Origin: Deltaproteobacteria bacterium
GTDB taxonomy: Bacteria > Desulfobacterota > GWC2-55-46 > JADFVP01
Reading direction: 5' to 3'
DNA: 49,481 nucleotides
Assembly: GCA_024275045.1 (NCBI GenBank)
Contig: JAJRZX010000083.1
Location: forward strand, 1-49,481
The position numbers and the translations under genes were made by a program. This document shows positions 33,633 through 41,485 of the stretch, one piece after another. The stretch's first letter is position 1; each line of letters starts with the position of its first letter. The notes below the pieces were generated by a model. The model searched no databases and had not been told where the DNA came from. It saw nothing but the letters and a program-made list of their open reading frames with translations.

Positions 33633-34439
33633 ATGCTTTACGCCGCTGTAACCGGTGCCGGCGGCAGGATGGGCACCGCCATCATAAAGGCCATAAAGGA
33701 GAGTGATTCCATTACTCTTGCCGGAGCGCTTGAACGTGAGGACTCGCCGCTCCTTGGTAAAGACGCCGGAGAGGCCGCTGCCTGCGGTACCCTTGGGGTA
33801 GAGGTTACATCGGATAGAGACGCTGCCTTTAAGGACGCTGCCGTTATAATAGACTTTACCAACCCCGAGGCATCTCTTAAGACCCTGGAGGCCGCTTCAT
33901 CGGCAGGCAAGGCCGTTGTGCTGGGCACCACGGGTTTTTCTCATACTCAGCGCGATAAGGTACACGAGATAGGCGAGAAAATACGGCTTGTAATGGCCCC
34001 CAATATGAGCGTAGGGGTAAATCTGCTCTGGAAGATAGTCGCTGATATCGCCCCTGTGCTTGGTGCGGATTATGATATTGAGATAATCGAGAGCCACCAC
34101 AGGCATAAAAAAGACGCTCCATCAGGCACGGCCCTGCATATAGCCGAGGTAGCGGCGGCCGGGCTTAAGAGAGACCTTGACAAGGTGGCGGTTTACGAGA
34201 GAAAGGGCATTATCGGCGAGAGAAGCCGCGAAGAGATAGGCATACAGAGCATACGCGCAGGGGATATTGTGGGTGATCATACTATTCTCTTTGCCGGCCC
34301 CGGTGAGAGGCTTGAGGTGACGCACAAGGCCTCATCAAGAGAGACATTTGCCCACGGCGCACTTGTGGCGGCCCTGTGGGTAAGTTCAAGGCCTGCCGGA
34401 TTATATGATATGCAGGATGTGCTGGGGCTGAAGAATTAA
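33633..34439 (+). CDS. dapB: 4-hydroxy-tetrahydrodipicolinate reductase
   Basis: A 268-residue reductase. The nucleotide-binding loop AVTGAGGRMGTAI starts at residue 5, and the signature IESHHRHKKDAPSGTALHI is intact. The start is placed at 33633, where GGGAGG lies 6 bases upstream. An in-frame ATG at 33603 would add ten residues (MRAWGKGGKT) that include the ribosome site and are not homologous. It is followed by the DsbC-like gene after 43 bp. Confidence 0.95.
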   Translation: MLYAAVTGAGGRMGTAIIKAIKESDSITLAGALEREDSPLLGKDAGEAAACGTLGVEVTSDRDAAFKDAAVIIDFTNPEASLKTLEAASSAGKAVVLGTTGFSHTQRDKVHEIGEKIRLVMAPNMSVGVNLLWKIVADIAPVLGADYDIEIIESHHRHKKDAPSGTALHIAEVAAAGLKRDLDKVAVYERKGIIGERSREEIGIQSIRAGDIVGDHTILFAGPGERLEVTHKASSRETFAHGALVAALWVSSRPAGLYDMQDVLGLKN

Positions 34440-34482
34440 ATTATAACTACAGGACTAAACCATAACGAATAAGGAGCAGAAG

Positions 34483-35265
34483 ATGTCCAGAATTTTTATA
34501 TCTATGGTGTTTTTTATAAGTTTTTTATCCATAAGCGTCTTTTCCATAGATGCCGGCGCTTTTCAGGGTCAGGGCTGTGCAGGCGAGTGCGCGGATTGTC
34601 ATACCCTTGATAAGGCCGAGGCCTCGAAGCTTCTTAAGACAAAGTCTTTTAACGCCAAGATTACCGATATAAAGAGTGCGCCTGTTAAGGGGCTGTGGCA
34701 GGTTGAGATAACCCGTGACGGCAAACACTTTAAGGTATATGTGGATTTTGCCAAAAAGTACCTGATGCAGAACGTAAGTTTTATGTCCATTGATAAGATA
34801 GGCAAGCGTCCGGAGCTTAAGAAGGTGGTCTTCAAGGATATCCCCCTTGATGAGGCCATTGTATTTGGAGACCCAAAGGCAAAGATAAAGGTAATAGTCT
34901 TTGACGACCCCAAGTGTCCTTATTGCGCTAAGCTGCATAAGGAGATAAAAAAGATAATAAAAGAGAGAAAAGATATTGCCTTTTATATCAAGCTCTTCCC
35001 TCTGCCCATACATCCTGATGCCTACGGCATAAGTAAATCCATAGTATGCGCGCGCTCTGCTTCCATGCTTGACGATGCATTTGCCGGCAAGGTACCGCCT
35101 CCGGCTCCTGCCTCATGCAAGACCGATGAGATAGATAACAACTTGAAACTTGGCGATAAGCTTGGCATACACGGCACGCCGGGGATAATATTCCCGGACG
35201 GCAGGTTACTGCCTGGATATGTGCCTGCCAAGGTTCTGCTGGAGATGATAGATAAGAAGCAGTAA
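34483..35265 (+). CDS. Periplasmic DsbC-like thioredoxin-fold protein with an N-terminal CXXCH motif
   Basis: A 260-residue exported protein. A signal peptide (residues 1-26) is followed by GCAGECADCHTL, where C36-A-D-C39-H40 matches a c-type heme-binding CXXCH. Residues 45-125 resemble the DsbC/DsbG dimerisation region. The thioredoxin domain has the active site DDPKCPYCAKLH (C146-P-Y-C149) and the cis-proline segment IHGTPGIIFPDG. Two further cysteines (SIVCAR, PASCKTD) match the second disulfide of DsbC. It would isomerise disulfides in periplasmic proteins, perhaps supporting cytochrome c assembly. Whether the CXXCH binds heme is unknown; it could be a second redox pair. It ends 5 bp from the convergent tRNA gene. 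Confidence 0.8.
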   Translation: MSRIFISMVFFISFLSISVFSIDAGAFQGQGCAGECADCHTLDKAEASKLLKTKSFNAKITDIKSAPVKGLWQVEITRDGKHFKVYVDFAKKYLMQNVSFMSIDKIGKRPELKKVVFKDIPLDEAIVFGDPKAKIKVIVFDDPKCPYCAKLHKEIKKIIKERKDIAFYIKLFPLPIHPDAYGISKSIVCARSASMLDDAFAGKVPPPAPASCKTDEIDNNLKLGDKLGIHGTPGIIFPDGRLLPGYVPAKVLLEMIDKKQ

Positions 35266-35270
35266 AAAAA

Positions 35271-35345
35271 TGGAGCCGGCGGGGAGAGTCGAACTCCCGA
35301 CCTACTGATTACGAATCAGTTGCTCTTCCACTGAGCTACGCCGGC
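35271..35345 (-). tRNA. tRNA-Thr (anticodon CGT)
   Basis: On the minus strand the acceptor arm GCCGGCG pairs with CGCCGGC. The anticodon stem ACTGA/TCAGT encloses TTCGTAA, giving anticodon CGT, and the T arm is GGGAGTTCGACTCTCCC. The CCA end is encoded (plus-strand TGG at 35271-35273). It is convergent with the DsbC-like gene. Confidence 0.96.
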
Positions 35346-35380
35346 GCATTTTATTGGGATGATGATTGTGGGATTAATTC

Positions 35381-35421
35381 TCAGGGCCTTTTGGGTTAGT
35401 ACGGGCCGGGCCCTGATTTTT
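35381..35421 (+). terminator. Terminator-like hairpin
   Basis: TCAGGGCC (35381-35388) pairs with GGCCCTGA (35409-35416), followed by TTTTT (35417-35421). The loop is long (20 bases). It could end read-through from the dap-dsbC transcript past the tRNA gene. The remaining 200 bp up to the GGDEF gene show no other clear feature. Confidence 0.5.
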
Positions 35422-35618
35422 GTAAGAGAATGGCTGTTTTCATACTCAGACTATACTTATCATAAGGCATAGTAAAAAACAGGTCAAGGGTAAGTTGAGC
35501 GGGGTATGCACTTTTTTCATAGCTGAGAGCCCCGGGGTGTTCCTGCTCTCATCAATCTTTAATTTAGCCGGGAGTATATTGTAGTCAGGGTTTTTTAACG
35601 GCTAAGGCGATAGATATC

Positions 35619-37070
35619 GTGGTTAATCATGTAGAGAGTACAGACAACAAAAAGATTCTTATCTTTGAAGAACCATCTTCTCCGAGCGCGGTTTATACTG
35701 AGGCGCTGCGGAGCAATGGCTTTAATCCAAGGGTAAGCTCAGAGCCTGATAAGGGCCTTAAGATAATCTCCTCCTGGCATCCCTCTCTTGTTCTTCTTAA
35801 TCTCTACAGCGTAGACAGTAAGACTATTCAACTCTTGAGAGAGATAAGACAAATGCATACAACAAGACGACCGTCAATCATGGTAATCTCTGACAATCAA
35901 GGTGAGGACAACCTTGATACCATGCTTGCCGAGGGCGCTGATGATGTTATCACTCACTCTGTAAGCGGAGAGGAGCTGTGTTCCAGGGTAAAGCAGCGGT
36001 TGAAGAAAACAGGGGATGTAAAACACTTTAAGACTGATAAGGACAACCTCCACTCTCTTCTGGAGATAACGAGCGCCATTACCACAAGCCTTAACCCAAG
36101 CGAGGTATTTAAGACCATAGTCACAAGGGTGGCCGAGGCCACAGGCGCAGAGCGCTGCTCCATCGTCCTTGTTACCAAGACCGAGGGTTATGTCCTTGCC
36201 TCTCACGATGCCCCGGGGCTGAAAGACCAGAAGATAGACCTTGCGAAGTATCCCGAGATAACCGAGGCAATAAAGACAAAAGACCCCATGATAGTAGAGG
36301 ATATTGCCACGAGTCCGCTGATGGACGGTGTTAAGGACTCTGTGCAGGGGCTGGAGGGGCAGAGCCTTCTGCTTGTGCCTGTTGTCTTTAACGATACTGT
36401 GCTTGGGACCTTGTTTTTAAGGACAAAAAAAGAGTCCGGTGGATTTACAGAGGAGGAGGTGGACTTTTGCAGGATAGTAGCCAACTCGTCTTTTCACGCC
36501 ATAAAGAACGCCCAGGTATTTCAGAAACTTACTGAAGAGAACAGCTATCTGCAAGAGGCGGCCATCAGGGACCAGCTCACGGGCCTGTATAATCACAACC
36601 ATTTTTATCTCCGCCTTGACGAAGACTTTATGCGTGCCACTCGGTACCGCACCCCGCTCTCTCTTATTATGATGGACATAGACAACTTTAAGTCCATAAA
36701 CGATACCTATGGTCACAGGACAGGTGATATTGTCCTGAAAGAGCTTGCTATTATGGTTAAGGATACGGTGCGTAAATCCGATCTTGTTGCCCGTTACGGC
36801 GGTGAGGAGTTTGCCATTATTCTGCCCCATACGGCCCTTGAGGGCGCGGCAGGAGAGGCCGAGCGTCTGAGGAAGATAATCGAGGGGTACAAGTTCAGGG
36901 AGCTGTCCCATGACATGAGTGTAACCATGAGCCTCGGGGTTGCGGCTTTTCCCGATAAGGCAAGAGAGATAGCGTCCAGCGGAGATCTTGTCTCCAAGGC
37001 CGATGAGGCCCTTTACGCGGCCAAGCACGGCGGCAGAAACCGCACCGTGGTACATGGCCGGGATGATTGA
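35619..37070 (+). CDS. Diguanylate cyclase: degenerate receiver, GAF, GGDEF
   Basis: A 483-residue signalling protein. Residues 10-130 look like a response-regulator receiver, but the phosphoacceptor aspartate is Asn61 (LVLLNLYS) and the conserved lysine is His113 (DVITHSVS), so it is probably not phosphorylated. A GAF domain spans about 145-300. The GGDEF domain (about 315-480) has RDQLTGLYNHNHFYLRL, MMDIDNFKSIND and ARYGGEEFAII (GGEEF, active form), with an intact inhibitory site R385-K-S-D388 five residues upstream. It should make c-di-GMP under product feedback, gated by a ligand at the GAF domain. The start is GTG; a clear ribosome site is not seen. Confidence 0.85.
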   Translation: MVNHVESTDNKKILIFEEPSSPSAVYTEALRSNGFNPRVSSEPDKGLKIISSWHPSLVLLNLYSVDSKTIQLLREIRQMHTTRRPSIMVISDNQGEDNLDTMLAEGADDVITHSVSGEELCSRVKQRLKKTGDVKHFKTDKDNLHSLLEITSAITTSLNPSEVFKTIVTRVAEATGAERCSIVLVTKTEGYVLASHDAPGLKDQKIDLAKYPEITEAIKTKDPMIVEDIATSPLMDGVKDSVQGLEGQSLLLVPVVFNDTVLGTLFLRTKKESGGFTEEEVDFCRIVANSSFHAIKNAQVFQKLTEENSYLQEAAIRDQLTGLYNHNHFYLRLDEDFMRATRYRTPLSLIMMDIDNFKSINDTYGHRTGDIVLKELAIMVKDTVRKSDLVARYGGEEFAIILPHTALEGAAGEAERLRKIIEGYKFRELSHDMSVTMSLGVAAFPDKAREIASSGDLVSKADEALYAAKHGGRNRTVVHGRDD

Positions 37071-37132
37071 GTCCTCTGTATAAGATGTAGTTTTTTCGTT
37101 ATCATACCTGCCTGCCTCTCAGTTTTTATCTG

Positions 37133-37430
37133 CCTCAGATTTTCAAGCAAACATAAGAGGGGGGGCAAACCCCAAGAGCAGAAGATTTTTCAAACCTTAT
37201 TACGATGGTCTACCTTTGATGTATTAAAATCCCTCAGATTTTCAAGCAAACATAAGAGGGGTGCAAACCCCATGAGCAGAAGATTTTTCAAACCTTATTA
37301 CGATGGTCTACCTTTGATGTATTAAAATCCCTCAGATTTTCAAGCAAACATAAGAGGGGTGCAAACCCCATGAGCAGAAGATTTTTAAAACCTTATTGTA
37401 ACTGTCTGCCTTTGATGGCTTAAAACCCTC
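37133..37430 (-). repeat. Tandem array D: ~98-bp repeats downstream of thiC
   Basis: Three copies of a 98-99 bp unit start at 37133, 37232 and 37330 (each CCTCAGATTTTCAAGC). Each holds a hairpin GGGG-TGCAAA-CCCC followed by GAGCAGAAGATTTTT and ACCTTATTACGATGG. Copy 1 is variant (GGGGGGGCAAACCCC) and copy 3 decays at its right end. Related sequence lies downstream of thiS (41040-41252). The family does not resemble the CTTACTTTC hairpin element. Region 37071-37132 shows nothing else. Confidence 0.85.
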
Positions 37431-37448
37431 TGATTTTAAGTCCAACGT

Positions 37449-37467
37449 AAAAGGGGATTTATCCCCC
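37449..37467 (-). terminator. Intrinsic terminator overlapping the thiC stop codon
   Basis: On the minus strand GGGG-ATAAAT-CCCC-TTTT; the TAA inside the loop is the thiC stop codon (37459-37461). The hairpin thus includes the last two codons of thiC. An identical GGGGATAAATCCCCTTTT follows thiS. Confidence 0.75.
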
Positions 37468-38724
37468 TACTTTGATGGCGCAGAGGTTTGAGCACATGGA
37501 GCATACGTCTCCGTCTTCAGGGGGTACTGAGTCACGGAGGCGTTTTGCTTTTTCGGGGTTTATGGCCAGTTGTATCTGCGTATCCCAGTCCAGGGCTTTT
37601 CTTGCCCGTGAGAGTTTATTGTCCTCCTTCATAAAGTCCCTGTTTTTCGCGATATCTCCAGCGTGTGCGGCTATGCGCGATGCGATGACTCCCTCTCTCA
37701 CGTCATCTACTCCGGGCAGGCTCAGGTGTTCCGTTGGGGTTACATAACAGAGAAAATCCGCACCTGCCTTTGCGGCTATGGCCCCGCCGATGGCCGAGGT
37801 TATGTGGTCGTACCCCGGTGCGATATCTGTTACGAGTGGGCCAAGGACATAAAAGGGCGCGCCGTCGCAGAGTTGTTTTTGAAGGATTATATTGGCCTCT
37901 ATCTGGTCGATGGGTACGTGTCCGGGCCCCTCTATCATGACCTGTACGCCTTCTGCGCGAGCCCTTCTACAGAGTTCTCCCAGGGTAATAAGCTCTTCTA
38001 TCTGCGCCCTGTCCGTGGCGTCGTGCAGGCACCCCGGGCGGAGCCCGTCTCCGAGGCTGAGTATAACATCGTATTTTTTGGCTATTTTTATCAGGCGGTC
38101 ATAACCCTCATATAGGGGGTTTTCCTTTTTATTCTGTCTCATCCACTCGGCGGTAAGGGCTCCGCCTCTGCTTACGATGCCCATGATGCGGTCCTCGCCC
38201 TTTATTCTCTCAAGGGCACGGAGGTTTACGCCTGAGTGTACGGTCATGAAATCCACACCCTCTTCTGCCTGGGCCTCGATTACATCAAAGAGGGCCTCTC
38301 CCTCGAGCTCTATAAAACTTTTACCCTTTAGCGCACCTTCTACCGCGGCCTGATACAGGGGCACCGTGCCGATGGGTACGCTTGATTCATCAAGAATGGC
38401 TTTGCGGATGGCCACAAGGTCTCCGCCTGTGGACAGGTCCATCACAGCATCGGCCCCGGCGTCAATGGCTGCGTGGAGTTTTGCCATCTCCTCGGTAATA
38501 TCTGCCTTATCGCCTGAGGTGCCTATGTTGGCGTTTACCTTTGTCTTGAGGTGTTTGCCAACGGCCATGGCGGTGGTGCCTTTTCGGTTGGTGTTTTTTA
38601 TAACTACGGTAACCCCTTCCTCAACATCTGTGCGCAGGTCCTCTGCGCTGCGGGGTTCGTTTTTAGCGGCCTCTTTCATCTCTTTGGTTACGAGGCCCTT
38701 ACGGGCCTCTACGAGCTGTGTCAT
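37459..38724 (-). CDS. thiC: Phosphomethylpyrimidine synthase
   Basis: A 421-residue radical SAM-type ThiC of the short form. It has MDLSTGGDLVAIRKAIL, FMTVHSGVNLRAL, SRGGALTAEWM and LGDGLRPGCLHDATDRAQ. The C-terminal cluster motif is CSMCSNLC (about residues 409-416), the CX2CX3C variant seen in short ThiC proteins in place of CX2CX4C. It converts AIR to HMP phosphate using SAM and a [4Fe-4S] cluster. It lies 22 bp downstream of thiE and ends the thiamine operon at a terminator. Confidence 0.93.
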   Translation of the reverse strand: MTQLVEARKGLVTKEMKEAAKNEPRSAEDLRTDVEEGVTVVIKNTNRKGTTAMAVGKHLKTKVNANIGTSGDKADITEEMAKLHAAIDAGADAVMDLSTGGDLVAIRKAILDESSVPIGTVPLYQAAVEGALKGKSFIELEGEALFDVIEAQAEEGVDFMTVHSGVNLRALERIKGEDRIMGIVSRGGALTAEWMRQNKKENPLYEGYDRLIKIAKKYDVILSLGDGLRPGCLHDATDRAQIEELITLGELCRRARAEGVQVMIEGPGHVPIDQIEANIILQKQLCDGAPFYVLGPLVTDIAPGYDHITSAIGGAIAAKAGADFLCYVTPTEHLSLPGVDDVREGVIASRIAAHAGDIAKNRDFMKEDNKLSRARKALDWDTQIQLAINPEKAKRLRDSVPPEDGDVCSMCSNLCAIKVGG

Positions 38725-38746
38725 GACTACTCCTCAAGGCTTAAGG

Positions 38747-39412
38747 TTATAATGCCTTTCTACTCTTATTATTATCATAGTATATAAGTTCATCTCTTAG
38801 CTCTCTTGCGCTTTTTTCTATCTCATGAGAGGCGAGTATGGCGGAGATTAGGGCTATTCCCGCGGCACCTGCCTCCATTACCTCTGCAATATTTTTATAC
38901 TTAATCCCTCCAAGGGCGTATACGGGAATTTTTAATTTTTTTACTGCACTGGCAAGTGGTTTTATACCTATGGGTTCTCCATAAGGGGCCTTGCTCGGGG
39001 TATGGTATATGGGGCTGAGGGTTACGTAGTCCGCGCCCTCTGCCTCGGCTTTTACTGCATGGGCAGGGTCGTGCGTGGAGACCCCTATAATGGCTTTGTC
39101 TCCAAGGAGCGCGCGGGCATCACGTGGCGAGAAGGCCGTTTCAGGCAGATGTACCCCGTGGGCAGAGGCGAGTTTTGCGATATCCACTCTCTCGTTTATT
39201 ATAAGGGCTGCATTAAATTTATCTGTGAGTTTTTTAAGCTCATGGGCAAGGCCGAGTACCTGCCGTGCGTTTAGTGTTTTTTCTCTTAGCTGAATGGCAT
39301 CAACGCCGCCTCGAAGGGCTTTTTCTGCTGCCTGTAAAAAAGTTTTTTCATCGGCAAAGAGTTTTAAGTCGGTAATGAGCATAAGCCTGCCGGGCATTCT
39401 CCGGTTAAGCAT
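38747..39412 (-). CDS. thiE: Thiamine phosphate synthase
   Basis: A 221-residue TIM-barrel enzyme. GVDAIQLREKTLNARQVLGL (about residues 35-54) and YVTLSPIYHTPSKAPYG (about residues 130-146) are the pyrophosphate-binding and thiazole-side motifs. ALGGIKYKNIAEVMEAGAAG follows. It joins HMP-PP and thiazole phosphate. The start overlaps the lgt stop by 8 bp, so thiE is probably translated by coupling to lgt. A second in-frame ATG five codons later is possible. Confidence 0.92.
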   Translation of the reverse strand: MLNRRMPGRLMLITDLKLFADEKTFLQAAEKALRGGVDAIQLREKTLNARQVLGLAHELKKLTDKFNAALIINERVDIAKLASAHGVHLPETAFSPRDARALLGDKAIIGVSTHDPAHAVKAEAEGADYVTLSPIYHTPSKAPYGEPIGIKPLASAVKKLKIPVYALGGIKYKNIAEVMEAGAAGIALISAILASHEIEKSARELRDELIYYDNNKSRKAL

Positions 39413-40217
39413 GGCTGCGCCTTTTTTTCATTTGTTTCGCAGTCTGAGCCTCGGGCTCCCACAATCTTTTCTGTATTATTATGGCCATTGCGATGATAAA
39501 GAGCGAGATGCTTACAAGCTGAGCTGCCCGCCACTGGCCGAACATAAGGCTGTCGGCCCTGAACCACTCCACAAAACACCTTATTACCGAGTACATGGCC
39601 ACGTAGGCGGCGAAGATAAAACCGCGTTTATGTTCACGGCGGCGCAGCACCAGCCAGATAAATAGAAAAATACTTACGTTGAGCAGCAGTTCGTAGAGCA
39701 TTACCGGATGAATGGGGATGCCCGGGAATTGCCTTCCCGCTACGCTCTCAGGTGAGAAGACCAGACCCCATGGCAGCGTAGTGGGTACGCCGTGGGCGTC
39801 GCCGTTCATGAAGTTACCGAATCTGCCAAATGCCTGGCCCAGTATAAGGGCAGGGGCCACGCAGTCTGAGAGTCGCCAGAAAGAGACCTTTTTTTTACGC
39901 AGATATATCCACGCCACTGCTATGCCCCCGGCGATACCTCCGTGTATGGCAAGCCCTCCGTGCCAGATGGCGGGTATCTCTGATGGCACGCTCATGTAGT
40001 AGCCGAAGTTAAAGAGCACGTAGTATAGGCGCGCACCGACAATACCACCGATTACTGTCCAGAGTATGAAGTTAGAGACCTGGTCATCAGTAAGGGCGAT
40101 TTGTTTACGGCGGATCTCGCTCCTTATGATACGCGTGCCCACGATAATGGCCACAACGTACATGAGTCCGTAGAAGCGCAGCTCAATGGGGCCGTATGAG
40201 AAGAGTATTGGGTGCAA
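39405..40217 (-). CDS. lgt: Phosphatidylglycerol:prolipoprotein diacylglyceryl transferase
   Basis: A 270-residue inner-membrane enzyme with seven hydrophobic helices. The essential segments are IWHGGLAIHGGIAGG (about residues 83-97) and GQAFGRFGNFMNGDAHGVPT (about residues 127-146), the Lgt signature. It attaches diacylglycerol to lipobox cysteines. Its place between thiG and thiE puts an essential lipoprotein gene inside the thiamine operon. The gap from thiG is 27 bp and it overlaps thiE by 8 bp. It may have its own promoter. Confidence 0.95.
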   Translation of the reverse strand: MHPILFSYGPIELRFYGLMYVVAIIVGTRIIRSEIRRKQIALTDDQVSNFILWTVIGGIVGARLYYVLFNFGYYMSVPSEIPAIWHGGLAIHGGIAGGIAVAWIYLRKKKVSFWRLSDCVAPALILGQAFGRFGNFMNGDAHGVPTTLPWGLVFSPESVAGRQFPGIPIHPVMLYELLLNVSIFLFIWLVLRRREHKRGFIFAAYVAMYSVIRCFVEWFRADSLMFGQWRAAQLVSISLFIIAMAIIIQKRLWEPEAQTAKQMKKRRSHA

Positions 40218-40244
40218 GTCTTAGTCCTTTTTGCTCATGGTCTC

Positions 40245-41015
40245 TTATGCTATCAGTCCATCTATGGGGCTTGATGCCGAGGCGTAGAGTTTTTTCGGTA
40301 TGCGCCCCGCGCGGTATGCAAGCCTGCCCGCGGTAGTGGCAAGCCCCATTGCGCGCGCCATTGCCAGCGGGTCCTTGGCGCATGCGATGCCTGTATTCAT
40401 AAGTATGCCGTCACACCCAAGCTCCATTGCAAGGGCAGCGTCAGACGCCGTACCAACTCCGGCGTCTACGATAATGGGCACACCTGCGCCCTCGATTATT
40501 ATTCTGATATTATATGGGTTTCTTATGCCCAGTCCGCTTCCTATGGGAGCGGCAAGGGGCATGACAGCGGCGGCTCCGGCCTCTTCAAGCTTTCGCGCCA
40601 TAATGGGGTCGTCATTTGTATAGGCCAGAACCTTGAAACCCTCTTTAACAAGGATTTTCGTAGCCTCAAGGGATGCCTCGTTATCAGGAAAAAGCGTCTT
40701 CTCGTCTCCCATGACCTCGAGTTTTACGAGATCCGTCTCCAGTGCCTCTCTTGCCAGCCGTGCCGTTCGAAGCGCGTCATCTATGGTATAACAACCGGCG
40801 GTATTTGGCAGGAGCGTATATTTTTTCGTATCAATATACTCAAGCAAAGAGCCCTCGCCTCCTGTGAGATCTATGCGCCGCACGGCTACGGTAACCACCT
40901 CTGTACCCGATGCGTCAAGTGCCTCTCTCATGAGTTCATTTGTGCTGTACTTACCTGTTCCCACCATAAGGCGGGATTTAAACTCATGCCCCGCTATTTT
41001 TAATGTATCACTCAT
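40245..41015 (-). CDS. thiG: Thiazole synthase
   Basis: A 256-residue TIM-barrel protein. [20 protein letters not shown] (residues 15-34), [19 protein letters not shown] (with the Schiff-base lysine region), and [16 protein letters not shown] are ThiG motifs. It builds the thiazole from DXP, ThiS thiocarboxylate and dehydroglycine. AAAGGAG lies upstream of the ATG at 6-8 bases. It is separated from thiS by 255 bp of repeats and a terminator, so it may rely on read-through or its own promoter. Confidence 0.94.
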   Translation of the reverse strand: MSDTLKIAGHEFKSRLMVGTGKYSTNELMREALDASGTEVVTVAVRRIDLTGGEGSLLEYIDTKKYTLLPNTAGCYTIDDALRTARLAREALETDLVKLEVMGDEKTLFPDNEASLEATKILVKEGFKVLAYTNDDPIMARKLEEAGAAAVMPLAAPIGSGLGIRNPYNIRIIIEGAGVPIIVDAGVGTASDAALAMELGCDGILMNTGIACAKDPLAMARAMGLATTAGRLAYRAGRIPKKLYASASSPIDGLIA

Positions 41016-41039
41016 ATGTATACTCCTTTTTTTTGAATG

Positions 41040-41252
41040 AAAAATTCAGTACCGCCAAAACCTGGTAACGCCAATATAGAGGGGATTTATTATCCCGGAG
41101 CAGAAGATGTATTTTGCGCCGTACTGCTAATGGCCTTCGTATTTCAAGCAAATATGGAAGGGGCGCAAACCCCCAAAGGTGAAGATGTATGAGGCGCTCT
41201 CGTAAATATTTACTTTGATATGTTTAAAAACCCCTGATGTTCAAGTAAACGT
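41040..41252 (-). repeat. Diverged copies of the ~98-bp repeat downstream of thiS
   Basis: This 213-bp stretch between thiS and thiG holds at least two decayed units of the array D family: GAGCAGAAGATGTAT (41098), TTTCAAGCAAATATGG (41142), GGGGCGCAAACCCC (41160-41173) and GTTCAAGTAAACG (41239). Hairpins GGGGATTTATTATCCC and GGGGCGCAAACCCC are kept while the spacers drift. No gene is visible in it. Confidence 0.75.
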
Positions 41253-41270
41253 AAAAGGGGATTTATCCCC
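41253..41270 (-). terminator. Intrinsic terminator immediately after thiS
   Basis: GGGGATAAATCCCC then TTTT on the minus strand starts at the base after the thiS TAA. It is the same sequence as the thiC terminator. If efficient, it would split thiH-thiS from thiG-lgt-thiE-thiC. Confidence 0.7.
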
Positions 41271-41471
41271 TTATCCTCCGCCAACCATGGTGATTATTTC
41301 GATGACATCCCCTTCTCTGATAATATGTGTTCCGTGGCCTGCGCGGGGGATAATCTCTCTGTTTATCTCCACGGCCGTACCGCGTCTCTGTATGTCGAGC
41401 TCAGTGAGGAGGCTCTGCAGGGTGATGTTTTCCTTAACTTCTCTGGTGTGCCCGTTTATCGTAACTTCCAT
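41271..41471 (-). CDS. thiS: Sulfur carrier protein ThiS
   Basis: A 66-residue ubiquitin-like protein. It starts MEVTINGHTREVKENITLQS, has AVEINREIIPR in the middle and ends IITMVGGG, with the C-terminal glycines needed for adenylation and thiocarboxylate formation. One extra Gly follows the usual GG, or the alignment is simply shifted by one. It lies 14 bp downstream of the HydG-like gene and upstream of thiG. No thiF is in the window. Confidence 0.9.
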   Translation of the reverse strand: MEVTINGHTREVKENITLQSLLTELDIQRRGTAVEINREIIPRAGHGTHIIREGDVIEIITMVGGG

Positions 41472-41485
41472 TTTTACCTTTTATC

